Source of the DNA: Petrolisthes cinctipes
Lineage: Eukaryota; Arthropoda; Malacostraca; Decapoda; Porcellanidae
Assembly (NCBI GenBank): GCA_033782935.1
Contig: JAWQEG010004817.1
Span: 1-64,000, forward strand
DNA: 64,000 nt
Direction of reading: 5' to 3'
In this document: positions 10,538-21,071 of the stretch, in pieces
Layout of the letters: each line of letters begins with the position of its first letter
Numbering within the stretch: the first letter of the stretch is position 1
The notes under the pieces: model-generated
Database searches by the model: none
Seen by the model: only the letters and a program-made list of their open reading frames with translations
Told to the model about the DNA's origin: nothing
Translations under genes and position numbers: made by a program

Positions 10538-10700
10538 TACATGTATGGGTAGACAATAGACGAGTTACATGTCATAAAAAAAATTGAAGTGGGGTACTTA
10601 TATAGATTTAAAATATGCCAAAATTTACTGTGGCAATCATTTTAAAATAAAAATTAAGGTCTTGAGAAATAATAATCTTGCACATTGATGATCTTGAGTA

Positions 10701-10723
10701 TGACGTCATCACAACATGGCGGC
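10701..10723 (+). promoter_or_regulatory. CRE plus YY1-like motif cluster
   Basis: A perfect cAMP-response palindrome TGACGTCA (10,701-10,708) lies 5 bases before AACATGGCGGC (10,713-10,723), which fits the YY1 consensus. This pairing is common in core promoters, but no following exon was recognised. Confidence 0.3.
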
Positions 10724-10903
10724 TGATTTCTTGCATGCAGCCCGGGAAAATTAAAGTTATCATACCATTATATTTATTATATTACCATACTATTTATTAT
10801 ATTAACGAGACAACAAGAGGAGTGTCGTTGGAAAGGCAATAATAAATACTCCTCACAACCCATCAACTGAACTGAACTGATACCTCTATTATAAGTGGGA
10901 AAT

Positions 10904-11213
10904 TTTGTGTTGGTAAATCGGGAGTTAAGGGGAGGGTATAGTTCTGACATTTTTGGAGATAATGATTGCTCCAAACTATTCCAGGCAACAGGATACCATT
11001 ATTTTTCTTCATGTGGGTCTGTTTCCTGGCATACTTTGGGGGATTCAAGGTGCTCCAATCTATCAAAAGTATACTCTCCCCTTAAATTATTCCTCCAAAC
11101 TATTCCAAGCAACATAACACCATTATTTTTGCTCTTCTAGTCCTGTTTCCTAAGAGCATACTTTGGAGGAATCAAGGCACTCCAATGTACCAAAAAAAGA
11201 ATTACCATGACCT
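10904..11213. mobile_element. TTAA foldback element interrupted by another copy
   Basis: The outer copy begins GTTGGTAAATCGGGAG near 10,910 and resumes after 11,085 with ATTATTCCTCCAAAC, ending near AATGTACCAAAAAAAG at about 11,200. An inner 153-bp copy (10,929-11,081) is flanked by TTAA at 10,925-10,928 and again at 11,082-11,085. That is direct evidence that insertion duplicates TTAA. Confidence 0.85.
10929..11081. mobile_element. Inner TTAA foldback element (153 bp)
   Basis: The termini GGGGAGGGTATA and TATACTCTCCCC are inverted repeats. The inner arms carry GCTCCAAACTATTCCAGGCA and GGCATACTTTGGGGGATTCA. It sits inside another element of the same family. Confidence 0.88.
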
Positions 11214-11340
11214 TAACTCAATTTGTGCATCAGATTTAATGAGACTTATACCAAAGACTTTCAATTACATGGCAGAGTGGACAGACAATGTTTTCCCATA
11301 ACAGGCAACTTGTCTATTATAAAGTGCACATACAGTATAC

Positions 11341-11375
<35 letters not shown>

Positions 11376-11392
11376 ATTTTTATTATTATTAT

Positions 11393-11424
<32 letters not shown>

Positions 11425-11515
11425 TTATTATTTTTATTATTATTTTTATTATTTTTATTATTATTTTTATTATTTTTATTTTTATTATTTTCATTATTAT
11501 TATTTTTATTATTAA
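11341..11515. repeat. (TTA)n array
   Basis: Imperfect TTA/TTTTTA repeats throughout. Poly-Ile and Phe frames are artefacts. Confidence 0.92.
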
Positions 11516-12160
11516 TTAATGATGTTTTTGTTGTCTTTCATAATCTTACTGTGATTGTTTACATATGTATGTTTACTCTTATTAATATTCCACCGTGTTG
11601 GTCTTTAGTGGCAACGTTCCCCAGAGTGTTGGTTGGGGCTTGTACTAAACGTAAATAAAGAACTTAAAAACCCCACTTCATTACCATTGTTTTCCTTTTG
11701 TTTTGTTTTATTAGTGTTATTATTTACACGACTTTAACATCAATATTTATTTATGTAACCAAATTTCATGGTCCTTAGTGACTGTTGTTGGTTGGGGCTT
11801 GTACTAAAGTTAAATAAATAACCTGAATATATAAAAAATAAAATAATTTACAAAACAACAAACTATTATTATTTTAACTTAATTTATTAAATAAATAACC
11901 TGAATAAAATAATAATTTACAAAACCACAAGCTATTATTATTATTATTATTATTTTAACTTAATTAATGTTATAATGCTTCTCAGGTTTGGTCGACGACA
12001 TATTTATTTATTTATTTATTGCATTTAGGATTCAAATATAGAATAAATAATCTTCCATGTAATTTAGTGAGTATTTTTTAATAAATTCTAAAATCTTAAT
12101 GCTAAAAACAATAAAATATTCAATTCAAAACAACCACGCATTGATGACCAAGTGATGAAG
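11516..12160. other. AT-rich intergenic DNA
   Basis: Two similar blocks carry GTTGGTTGGGGCTTGTACTAAA (split as GTTGGTTGGGGC and TTGTACTAAA) near 11,630 and 11,788, and two carry AAATAAATAACCTGAATA near 11,812 and 11,889, so a short dispersed repeat is present. No gene seen. Confidence 0.6.
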
Positions 12161-12985
12161 AATGAAGTGAGAGTGAGGGTGTGTGTGAGAGGTGAGAAGT
12201 GAGAGAGAGGAAGTGGAGTGGAAGGAGGGAGAGTGAGGGTGTGTGAGAGAAGAGAAGTGAGAGAGAGGAAGTGGAGTGGAAGGAGGGAGAGTGAGGGTGT
12301 GTGAGAGAAGAGAAGTGAGAGAGAGGAAGTGGAGTGGAAGAAGGGAGAGTGAGAGAAGAGAAGTGAGAGAGGAAGTAGGGTGGAAGAAGGGAGAGTGAGG
12401 GTGTGTGAGAGAAGAGAAGTGAGAGAGAGGATGTGGAGTGCAAGGAGGGAGAGTGAGGGCCGGTGTGTGAGAGGAGGGAAGTGAGAGAGAGGAAGTGGAG
12501 TACGTGGAAGTAGGGAGAGCGAGTGTGTGTGAGAGAAGAGAAATGAGAGAGAGGAAGTAGGGTGAGTGGTGTGGAAGAGAGAGCAGGGAGAGAGGGAGAG
12601 TGAGAACTGAGAAGGGATAATTATGTGAGAGGGTGAGCTATAGGGTGTGGTAGAACGGGGGGTGAGTGAGTGAGTGAGAGAGGGCAAGTGGGAAAGAGAG
12701 CGAACGAGAGTATGGAAGAGGGAGGGAGGGAGTGGGAGGGAGAGTGTTGGGGGAGTGGCAGAGGGAGGGAGAGAGATGGGGAGTGGAAGAGATATAGGGG
12801 GAGTGGGAGAGAGAGGGAACGAGATGGGGGAGTGGGAGTGGTAGAGGGAGGGAACGAGATAGTGGGAGAGGGAGGGAACGAGATGGGGGAGTGGGAGAGG
12901 GAGGTAACAAGATGGGAGGGAAGTGGGAGAGGGGGGGGGGAGAGGTAGGAGAGTGAGAGAGGGAGAGGTGAGAGTGAGAAAGAGG
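12161..12985. repeat. Purine-rich GAGAGAAGTGAGAGAGAGGA minisatellite
   Basis: 12,161-12,570 is built from a unit of about 58-60 bp containing GGAAGTGGAGTGGAAGGAGG and GAGAGTGAGGGTGTGTGAG. 12,570-12,985 is a less regular G/A tract. The 313-codon Ser/Leu/Pro frame on the minus strand is its shadow. Confidence 0.9.
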
Positions 12986-13089
12986 GCTTGGGTGAGGCGC
13001 CCCGAGCTAAGAAACACTGAAAAATGCAAGAGGTTAATTTTTGAAAAGTCATTAATTAAAAGTTTTCCGCCTTACATTACCCGGGGAGA

Positions 13090-13435
13090 GCAAACAGCGC
13101 TGGCAGGGGTGGCAGGGAGAGTTAGGGGGAGACAAGGGTGGCAGGGGAGAGGCAAGGGTGGCAGGTGAGAGGCAGGGGTGGCAGGGAGAGTTAGGGGGAG
13201 ACAAGGGTGGCAGGGGAGAGGCAAGGGTGGCAGGTGAGAGGCAGGGGTGGCAGGGAGAGTTAGGGGGAGACAAGGGTAGTAGGGGAGAGGCAAGGGTGGC
13301 AAGGGGAGAGGCAGGGGTGGCAGGGAGAGGCAAGGGGAGAGGCAGGGGTTGCAAGGGAGAGGCTGGGGTGGCAGGGAGAGGCAAGGGTGAGAAAGGGAGA
13401 GGCAGGGAGTGTGAAGCAAGGGGAGAAAGGGATGG
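13090..13435 (+). repeat. GGCAGGGGTGGCAGGGAGAG minisatellite
   Basis: A higher-order unit of about 68 bp (GTTAGGGGGAGACAAGGGTG, then GCAGGGGAGAGGCAAGGGTG and a third sub-unit) is repeated about three times, then decays into 20-bp sub-units. Confidence 0.9.
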
Positions 13436-13615
13436 TAAATAGAGGTAAATAGATAGGGTGAAGTGAAGCATCTCATCTCTATACAGTCAATACCTCCCAA
13501 AACATCAAATTAACATATTTAAGCATTTCATTATTGCAACCAAATCAACAGTGATAAAAACTATATAAAAAATATAATGATACGGGTAATAAGAGACAGA
13601 CAGACTCGTAATTCG

Positions 13616-13636
13616 TGACGTCACTCGCGCAAGCGC
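13616..13636 (+). promoter_or_regulatory. CRE plus NRF1-like motif
   Basis: TGACGTCA at 13,616-13,623 is followed at 13,627-13,636 by GCGCAAGCGC, one base away from the NRF1 palindrome GCGCATGCGC. An ATG follows at 13,641, but its frame is not obviously coding. Promoter-like only. Confidence 0.3.
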
Positions 13637-13920
13637 AACTATGGCTGGTGGGATATTATTGTGACGTTCTTAAATTTACAGCCTCATTTCGATAATTTGG
13701 AAACGTCTCAGTGGCCACGGAAGGATCACTAACAACCATTCGTCTCTCATAGAGTTGTGACAAACACCATAATTATGCAGTACATACAATATAATTACAT
13801 GTTGAAATTGGTTAAAACTACAATATCTGTGGCCAGCATCTCATTAATAACAATCATGATAACAACAACCCTCTCGGTATTATTACAGAATAACTGGGTT
13901 TTTGTCTAGGATCGCGCAGT

Positions 13921-14200
13921 GTTACCACATCCGGCTAGGTCCCGGGAATTTGCCCCGGTCACTTTATGATAGTTTACACCGGTTATATCCCGGTAGTTTG
14001 CCCAGGTTAGGTCCCGGTAGTCTGCTGTGGTCTAGGTTAGGTTAGGTTAGGTCAGACTAATTTCCAAATTATGTTTGTAAAACGGGGCATCTCCGAGAGA
14101 AACACCATAGATGAAAAGTGTGTTTAAATGGTTCAAAATAGTGGGTAATGATACTAAAATATACCATATAGTGAACCCAGTTCTTCTGTAAATTTACCCT
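13921..14200. mobile_element. Arm of a long foldback element (CCGGCTAGGTCCC family)
   Basis: It carries the family's CCGGCTAGGTCCCGG, GGTTAGGTCCCGGTAGTCTG and CTAGGTTAGGTTAGGTTAGG modules, then GGGGCATCTCCGAGAGAAAC and AGTGGGTAATGATA. Related arms recur at 22.6-23.7, 33.2, 35.5, 44.4 and 46.1 kb. Confidence 0.65.
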
Positions 14201-15310
14201 CTCATACATTTGTGATAAACACCATGATTAAATATTGATAATGGTTAAAACTACGATAATAACTGTGGCCAGCATCTTCATCATTAATTGTCTTTATAAT
14301 AACCATGCATTTTACTTACCGGTACTTATTTACGTCACCTTGTGCACGAAGAACCAATCCATAAGCTTGCAACGTTACAAAGCCAATGCAAGTCACTAAA
14401 ACGTTTATACAATCATAATAATAACACAACAACAAATACTATAACTATCCACATGCTTGTCAGTGGATGTCCCTCTCTCCCCTGGGGGTTACCTGCCTAA
14501 TGCAAATTATGCTGTTAATAATGGATGCACTTTTAATAATAATTCCAAACCTATTTAATATATTACATACTGTATATTATGCACCAACTTATGCTCCTAA
14601 AATATTAATAAAATTGTTCAAGTCTTGTAAATCATTCATGTAAGAAAGGCGAGAAATTGTAAACATATAAATATTAACCAACATGATTATAAATTCTATA
14701 CACATTACACCCCACAAATCCTTAATCAGGGAATAACATGAGGGTAAAGAGCAAGATAAATTCTCTTGACTCCTCTGAAGTGTAATATAGACTGGGTAGA
14801 GCTTAAAAAAAAAAAAAAAAAAAAAAAAATCGAAATTCAACCTCCAAAATTACTCCAGAGAGCGGCAGGCAGCAATGCATACTGGAGTGAAGGTAAACAT
14901 GGCAGATCTTCCCCTTCATGTATCTTGCAAGAGAATAAAAAAAAAGCTACGAGTATGAGTCTGGGTGAAGTAATGAACACCGTCTTGCCTATCACTGAAT
15001 GAGGGAAGGGGAGGAAGGGGATACGCACATATTTACATTTGGAGGGTATTATCTATATAGTCATAGTATTGATTTTGTTATTTATTCTTACTGCTGTGTT
15101 TTTTGTGATTTTTTCCCTAACTAATATTGATTTTTCTGTTTATAATTTCAGATTTTATTTTTTCACCAAATATGAATTTTCTTATTCTGATTACTGTTGA
15201 ATTTCCCGTATTCAGCGCGATAATGGGTTTGAGCGCCCCTTTGAACCACAGCCACTCTTTTTCAATGCTTCATACCACCTTCTCTCTTCTCTTTATCACC
15301 TCTCTTCTTA
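14201..15310. other. Gene-free AT-rich DNA
   Basis: Holds an A run of about 26 at 14,804-14,829 and otherwise unremarkable sequence. No splice-compatible coding exon was found on either strand. Confidence 0.5.
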
Positions 15311-15315
15311 TCACG

Positions 15316-15450
15316 TATTGTACATTGGAGTGCCTTGATTCCTCCAAAGTATGCCAGGAAACAGGACCATGCAGTAAAACAAAAATAATGTCACCTGTTG
15401 CCTGGAATAATTTGGAGGAATCACATGCTCCAGATTTATCACCCATGTAC
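15316..15450 (+). mobile_element. TTAA-family foldback element (ends worn)
   Basis: The left arm TTGGAGTGCCTTGATTCCTC and the right arm TTTGGAGGAATCACATGCTC are inverted complements around CAGGAAACAGGACC and CTGTTGCCTGGAATAA. The flanking TTAA sites are no longer clear. Confidence 0.75.
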
Positions 15451-15838
15451 AGAACTAATACATTTTTATTTATGTCCTTTTCTTTATGGAACTCCAACCA
15501 CAATAAATTTCTTATTGTATCTTACATGCAATTAGATTATAAAGTATATCTTATCTTATATAATAACCATATACGGATGTTGCCGATATTTTATGAAATG
15601 AGGATGTCTTTAGGTATATGGAAATTTTTATTTTGTAATTGCTTCTCCTTTTTCCTTTCAGTAACACTTAAAAAACAAAACAAATACAATTAAATGTTAC
15701 CTAGGTAAATTAACCTAGCTTTTATTTTGTAATTGCTTCTCCTTTTTCCTTTCAGTAAATGCTTAAAAAATAAATAAAATAAATATGATTAAATGTTTCC
15801 TTGTCTTAGCCCCCCTCAAGTCTCGCTGAAACACTGTA

Positions 15839-16063
15839 CAGTTGAGCAAGTAGAAAGTGCAATAAAAATCTGGCTGTACTGTAGGCCTATATGGCAACAT
15901 CTTCACCACCACTCAAAGTTCAGCCAATCACATTCCACCTTACATTGGCTCTGGGTTGCTAGTGCTTCATTCATAAAGATACCAAGGTTTAATACAAACA
16001 ACTACTACCAAAATGTTGTCATATACAGCCATATTTTTCTTGCACTTTCTACTTGGTCAACTG
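15839..16063. mobile_element. TA-flanked MITE (225 bp)
   Basis: The left end CAGTTGAGCAAGTAGAAAGT and the right end ACTTTCTACTTGGTCAACTG are inverted repeats that continue inward for about 20 more bases. TA lies on each side (15,837-15,838 and 16,064-16,065). Confidence 0.85.
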
Positions 16064-16080
16064 TACAAAATAATACTTAG

Positions 16081-16530
16081 TGAGTTGTGTGTTGTGTGTG
16101 ATTCATGAGTCATTATAAGTCATCAATGAGTTGTGTGTGATTCATGAGCCATTATAAGTCATCAATACGTTATGTGTGATTCATGAGTTATTATAAGTCA
16201 TCAATGAGTTGTGTGATTCATGAGTCATTATAAGTCATCAATCAGTTGTGTGTGATTCATGAGTCATTATAAGTCAACAATAAGTTGTGTGTGATTCATG
16301 AGTCATTATAAGTCAACAATAAGTTGTGTGTGATTCATGAGTCATTATAAGTCAACAATAAGTTGTGTGTGATTCATGAGTCATTATAAGTCATCAATAA
16401 GTTATGTGTGATTCATGAGTCATTATAAGTCAACAGAAAGTTATGTGCGATTCTTGAGTCATTACAAGTCATCAATAAGTTATGTGTGATTCATGAGTCA
16501 TTACAAGTCATCAATAAGTTGTGTGTAGTC
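16081..16530. repeat. 39-bp minisatellite, ~11 copies, one AP-1-like site per unit
   Basis: The unit contains GTTGTGTGTGATTCATGAGT followed by CATTATAAGTCAACAATA, repeated about 11 times with few changes. Most copies contain TGAGTCA. It overlaps the 3' end of the Schlafen-like gene: the stop codon and last residues fall in the final units. Confidence 0.92.
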
Positions 16531-17130
16531 ATGTGAAATGTCAAGTTGTGTGGTGGGTGTAGGGGCAGCAACTGGTGGGGTGCCATAGCAGTGGGCAGGG
16601 CAGTCACTGAAGTAGCACTTATCACAGACATGAGTTCCCTCCGCCTCCTTCCAAGGGACTCCACTTCTCTCCAGTGCCCCTTGTAGCTCCCTCACCTCCG
16701 CCTCTGCCCTTTCCACTTCCGCCAGGTAGGGATGGGAGGCGTGGAGGACTGTGGCATGGCAGAAAGAGGTGAAGGAGAGGGTGTGTGTGGTGCCATGGTG
16801 GTGGATGTGGTAGTTCATGTCCGTGACAGCATTGTAGTAGTGTTCCTGCAAGATGATGACATTTGACATTATACTGAAATATTGTACTGTTTGATAGATA
16901 AGAGATAATGTATGCTATGGAAATATTTAACACTTCCCAAAATATAGGTGATGATACACCAATACTGAAAGAATATACAGTCTTTCTGAATGATGAGGAA
17001 TGCCACACAAACACTACGGTAAAATTATGCAGTGAAAAGGCAGAAGAGGTGGTTGGAGTGGTAGAAGTCAAGTAAAGCTGTAGAGCGGAGTGAAGTGAAA
17101 GCTAACATTGATTTGCTACAAAATCACAGA

Positions 17131-17166
<36 letters not shown>

Positions 17167-20100
17167 CACTAACACTGAGACTCACACCTGGTATCTAAGA
17201 ATGAGACTCTAAGTTGCAGCCGTAGAGAGAGGTGACATAGAGGCTACCATTCAAAGTTATATTTCATGGTATAGTATGAATGATTGATATACTGTATTGA
17301 CCACAACTGGGGTACAGTATGACAAGGAAACAGTACTGTATAAAGTAAATGGGGACATAACTTCATCAAATAAGCATCTGGACCTCTCAAAATCTTTGTT
17401 TACATCACAGGAGATTTTATCTAGTGGTCATCAAGCCATTAGTACTGTACTCACTTTGCATAATATAGAAAAAGACTAACCATAAGGGAAATAGGAAGGA
17501 ATAAGACATATGAAGTGGAAGTGAAAAGATGGGAGATACAAGCAAGATGAGAGACTGACCATGTTAGGGAGAGTGTGCAGCTCCACCACCCATACATTGT
17601 CCAGCCTCTGCCTGCTAGTTGTCTCCACATTGTTGTAACGCACCGCTGTACAAACAACACAAAGGAAACATGTCATGTCAGTTTTATTATAATTATCAGG
17701 ACATTATATAATCTTATTATTTGGATGCATTGCCTACATTGGTGTGGTTAATGTACCTAAGACTCTCTACATGTTGAAGAAAATAGGATAATTAAGTTCT
17801 TCAACATGGGTGTTACTATATCCTATATACATCCACAATACTGACCGTACTGAGGCTGGTGTAGTCGAGGGCAGAGGTAGAACTGGGCAGCCTTTATCAG
17901 CCCACCTACAAACTGACCCACCACCTCTGGTTGGGCAGTCACTCCCTCCACTAGTCCACCCTTCCCAACACCAAAGAAGACCGTCCCCCTCCGACCAGTG
18001 TTCAGCAGCCCCACCATAACCTGGCAAACAGAGGTGATGGAAAAATAACATTATGACTGGGAATTAAGGATGGTTGAAAATTAACATAATAGGGAAATTG
18101 AATACCTGAGATATAATATTACCAGAGTAATATAATTTGAGGAAAAATATTACATGGTTGACAAATATTCTTGAAAATTATTGTTGCTTTGGATATCATA
18201 AGGACTTAATCTAAGAATTAAGGTCATGAGAGAGCCTCCCCTTTTATAATGTGGGTTTCCTCATAATGAATGTTAGAAATATGGCATACTGTAATATTTA
18301 GAGTAGGATACTACAGTAGCTGCCACAGATGGTATAAGTTTATGCTTAAAATGAAAACACATTTACACACATACGTTTGGTGGACACAGCACATATTTTG
18401 TATTTAACATAAAGTGGTCAGTATCCCACCTTGAGCAGGGTATCTCTTGCCACTTCTCCAAAATTCTTCAGTGGCCAATAGTAGTGTTCTTCCCCGTCCC
18501 TCGTCACCTCTACACTCTCACCAAGCACCAACTTTGGGTTTGTCTCCTTGGTCAACATAGCTTCTAGGTCACATTCACTCTTCTCTGGCCCTTCCTTCAC
18601 CTGGAATTTAGTTCATGTTTCTTTGGGAAAGACAAATGTTGTTGATTTGGGCAAAGGTAAGTATATACAGTTAGTAAGGGGATGAACTGGGTTTGGTTGG
18701 TATGAGTAGAATAATCCAGAATAAGTTAGTACAGTTGTTGTTGATGTTCTCCCGGGGCAGAATGGCCTCCTGCCCCACAGACCCCTGGTAAGCCCTGGTC
18801 GCAGTGAAAAAACAAATTAAAATAAAGGAGGGGCTGGCCCTATATGCCTGGGCTACCGAGGCACATCCCAGGGAAATGGGACCAGAGCTTACTGGACCAG
18901 GGAGTCTTGGGGCCTCCGACCGCCAGGGAGATTGGGGAGAAGATCTTTGATCCCACAGCCAGTGCTGTGGGCCCAAGTCCACGTTACCACAAGAGCTACA
19001 AGTGGGGCCGCACCTTCCATGAGACCAGTCCTGAAGGGACCATAAGGGGGAGGGAGTTTACACTGCTGCATGCAAAGGAATAATGTACCCCCGTGTGCTG
19101 GCGGTCCACACAGCAGTGAAAAAAAAAAAAAAACACACACATCCGGTTGCAGTAACCTACACCTCACATGGATTTTTAATTCATGTTGGTAGATCTCGTC
19201 AAATCCACTAGAAAGTGACCAGATCCTACAACAACCTTTATTCCAGCCCTGTGGGGGATGGCTAATATTCACAGAGAATAAAGTCAGCCTCCCTGGGCAG
19301 AGTTGGTACAGTAATACATTGGAGTGAACTGGGTTGGTTAAACTGCATGGCATAGTTATTTTTTCTGTGTTCATCATCAGTATGTGTACAAAATATGTCA
19401 CACCTTGCTTCAAAAAGGATCCCATGCACTTCCAACTCTTGATTTACGAGAACATTTGGCCACTTTCCATCTTACTATATTAACTTACCCATACAGTACT
19501 TTGGGCCGTAGACAAGAACACATAGTCGGGTCTCAATGCCTGATGCCCGGGGTACGACGGCCATATAAAATGTATGGGCTTTGTACCCCGAGCATTGGCA
19601 TCAGGACCCGACGATATGTTCTTGTCTATGGCACTTACCCTGGTGGCTTCTTGACTGCCAACGGAGAGAAGGGACTCCAGGGGCTGCGTCAGGGGGGATT
19701 TCTTTATGATGGGATGGGTGCGGTGTGGGGCGGGGGTAACAACCTGCCCCGGCCTCACCACCTCACGACTACTCAGGTCTGTGGTGGTCCCTGCTGACTT
19801 GTACTCGGTCCTGCCGCTTCCTCTTCCCCTGTGTCGCCCCCATTTCCTGCAAAGCTGCTGTGAGTAAGTCTGGTGTCACTGAAGGGGTTGGGAGGAAATA
19901 CACTGGGTTGCCTTGTAATGGTTTCTGACACTTTACTCTGAATTGTATTAGCTGGGTTATTCTAGCTTGTATGTATTGGTTATTAGTTTGAGCAGATTTG
20001 GTTTAAATAGATTGGGTGATTGGGTTAAGAGTGGATGAGCTAGGTTAGTTTGAAGTGGAGCTATATAGTACAATAGCAACACAGTGAACTCATGCTTGTG

Positions 20101-20518
20101 TGACATCGATTTACAGGGCCGTATATAAAAAAAAAAAAAAAAAAACGAGGCTGTCACAGAGGTACAGCCACAATCAAATATCTATCGACACTTTCCTTCT
20201 ATCGTAGTAAATATCTTGGTAATAAAGAACAACACGTGTATTATTTTGCAGAACCTCATAATAATAACTGAGGGGGTTGAGTTGACGTAAGGTGTTGTAT
20301 GATTATATTGTGATTTGAAACTGATTTATTTGCACGATGGAAGGAAGGTGTCGGTGGTTATTTGATTGTGGCTGTACCGTACCCATAGTGACTGACCTGC
20401 GAGTGGATGGGTAATGGTAGAGTGGGCGGGGTGGATGACCGAGGGTTGGGTAGTTGTCACCCCGCCCCTCCCCGGCCCCTTCCTGTACTGTCTCCTGTAG
20501 GAAGTCAACCACTGACAT
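16501..20518 (-). CDS. Schlafen-type AlbA_2 domain protein (six exons, 368 aa)
   Basis: Coding exons on the minus strand: 20,518-20,397, 19,846-19,639, 18,600-18,430, 18,020-17,846, 17,645-17,560 and 16,845-16,501. All junctions are GT-AG and the phases join without a stop. Residues about 150-255 look like a Schlafen AlbA_2 domain: YYWPLKNFGEVARDTLLKV leads into a GLLNTGRRGTVFFGVG core (171-186), matching the family pattern of an N-x-G-G turn before a (Y/F)FGV strand. In Schlafens this fold binds or cleaves RNA; catalytic activity cannot be judged here. Residues 297-315 may form a short coiled coil. C328, C331, C336, H339 and C340 make a compact possible zinc site. The first 110 residues are basic and proline-rich with no recognised domain. 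An in-frame ATG with a better context lies upstream at 20,563, inside a transposon arm, and would add 15 residues. Length is near SLFNL1-like proteins. Family call is moderate; gene structure is strong. Confidence 0.7.
17135..17163. repeat. Poly(T) run
   Basis: A run of about 26 T in intron 5 of the Schlafen-like gene, possibly the tail of an old minus-strand retroinsert. Confidence 0.8.
18740..19130 (+). repeat. Dispersed repeat shared with 36,935-37,055
   Basis: Its first 115 bases, from GTTCTCCCGGGGCAGAATGG to AGGGGCTGGCCCTATATGCC, recur almost unchanged at 36,950-37,050. GC content is higher than its intron surroundings and it ends in an A run at about 19,120-19,133, consistent with a retroposed sequence of unknown class. 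Confidence 0.6.
19505..19632. mobile_element. Foldback element abutting a splice donor
   Basis: The left arm GTAGACAAGAACACATAGTC and the right arm GACGATATGTTCTTGTCTAT are inverted complements, with GGGTCTCAATGCC and GGCATCAGGACCC further in. It ends about 6 bases inside the intron next to the donor of exon 2 (exon end 19,639) of the Schlafen-like gene. Confidence 0.8.
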
Positions 20519-20534
20519 CTGCGCCAGACCATCA

Positions 20535-20735
20535 CACACTGGGCCATATTCAAGAACACTCATGGTGCATACGATGGCTCTGTTGGTATATGTTACTTAG
20601 GGCCGTATTCAAGAATGTTCGTGGTGTATACGATGGCCTGGTACTGATACGACGGCTCCATAGACAAACAATTGAGCAATCGTATCGGTACCACACCATC
20701 GTATACACCACGGATCAAGGACTATGTGCCATGAC
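20535..20735. mobile_element. Palindromic element, GGGCCATATTCAAGAAC family
   Basis: A partial copy (20,540-20,590) is followed by a fuller one whose arms GGTGTATACGATGG and CCATCGTATACACC flank ACGGCTCCATAGACAAACAA. Its right end is fused to a CAAGGACTATGTGCC module shared with the 71-74 bp TA elements. Confidence 0.75.
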
Positions 20736-20776
20736 TATACAGTAATCAACAATATAATACTCACTAACCATATTAA

Positions 20777-20927
20777 GGGCCGGGGTAATCTTTTGTGGAC
20801 TAACTGGAGGGCTACAGACTCCTTCAAAACCACCAACCCCAGGCAACGAGGAAGGAAAATCTGTTTTGTTTCATAGTTACCGTAGCAGGAAGCAGTAGCC
20901 CTCAGTTCGTTCACAAGAGAATACCCC
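20777..20927. mobile_element. TTAA-bounded foldback element (151 bp)
   Basis: TTAA at 20,773-20,776 and 20,928-20,931. Left arm GTAATCTTTTGTGGACTAAC then GGAGGGCTAC; right arm GTAGCCCTCAGTTCGTTCAC then AAGAGAATACCCC. A divergent member of the second type. Confidence 0.8.
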
Positions 20928-20997
20928 TTAAAACAGTACAAAATAATTATATAGATTACAGGTAATTTAAAAAAAGATATAATATTATAATACTGTA

Positions 20998-21071
20998 CAG
21001 CCGTAGCACATAGCCTTTGATCAGGGTTGTTAGGGGAATTAGGTCTGGTCAAGGATTATGTAATGCGATTG
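20998..21071. mobile_element. Very short TA-flanked palindromic element (74 bp)
   Basis: Termini CAGCCGTAGCACATAGCCTT and TGGTCAAGGATTATGTAATG then CGATTG are inverted relatives, with TA outside both ends. Similar to 30,257-30,327. Confidence 0.75.

Noticed and set aside
12088..13029. 313-codon minus-strand frame rich in Ser/Leu/Pro
   Set aside because: It is the translation of a purine minisatellite; parallel long frames exist in the other phases and there are no domains.
19384..19797. Plus-strand 137-codon frame
   Set aside because: It runs through a foldback hairpin and is antisense to exon 2 of the Schlafen-like gene, whose splice sites and phase fit better.
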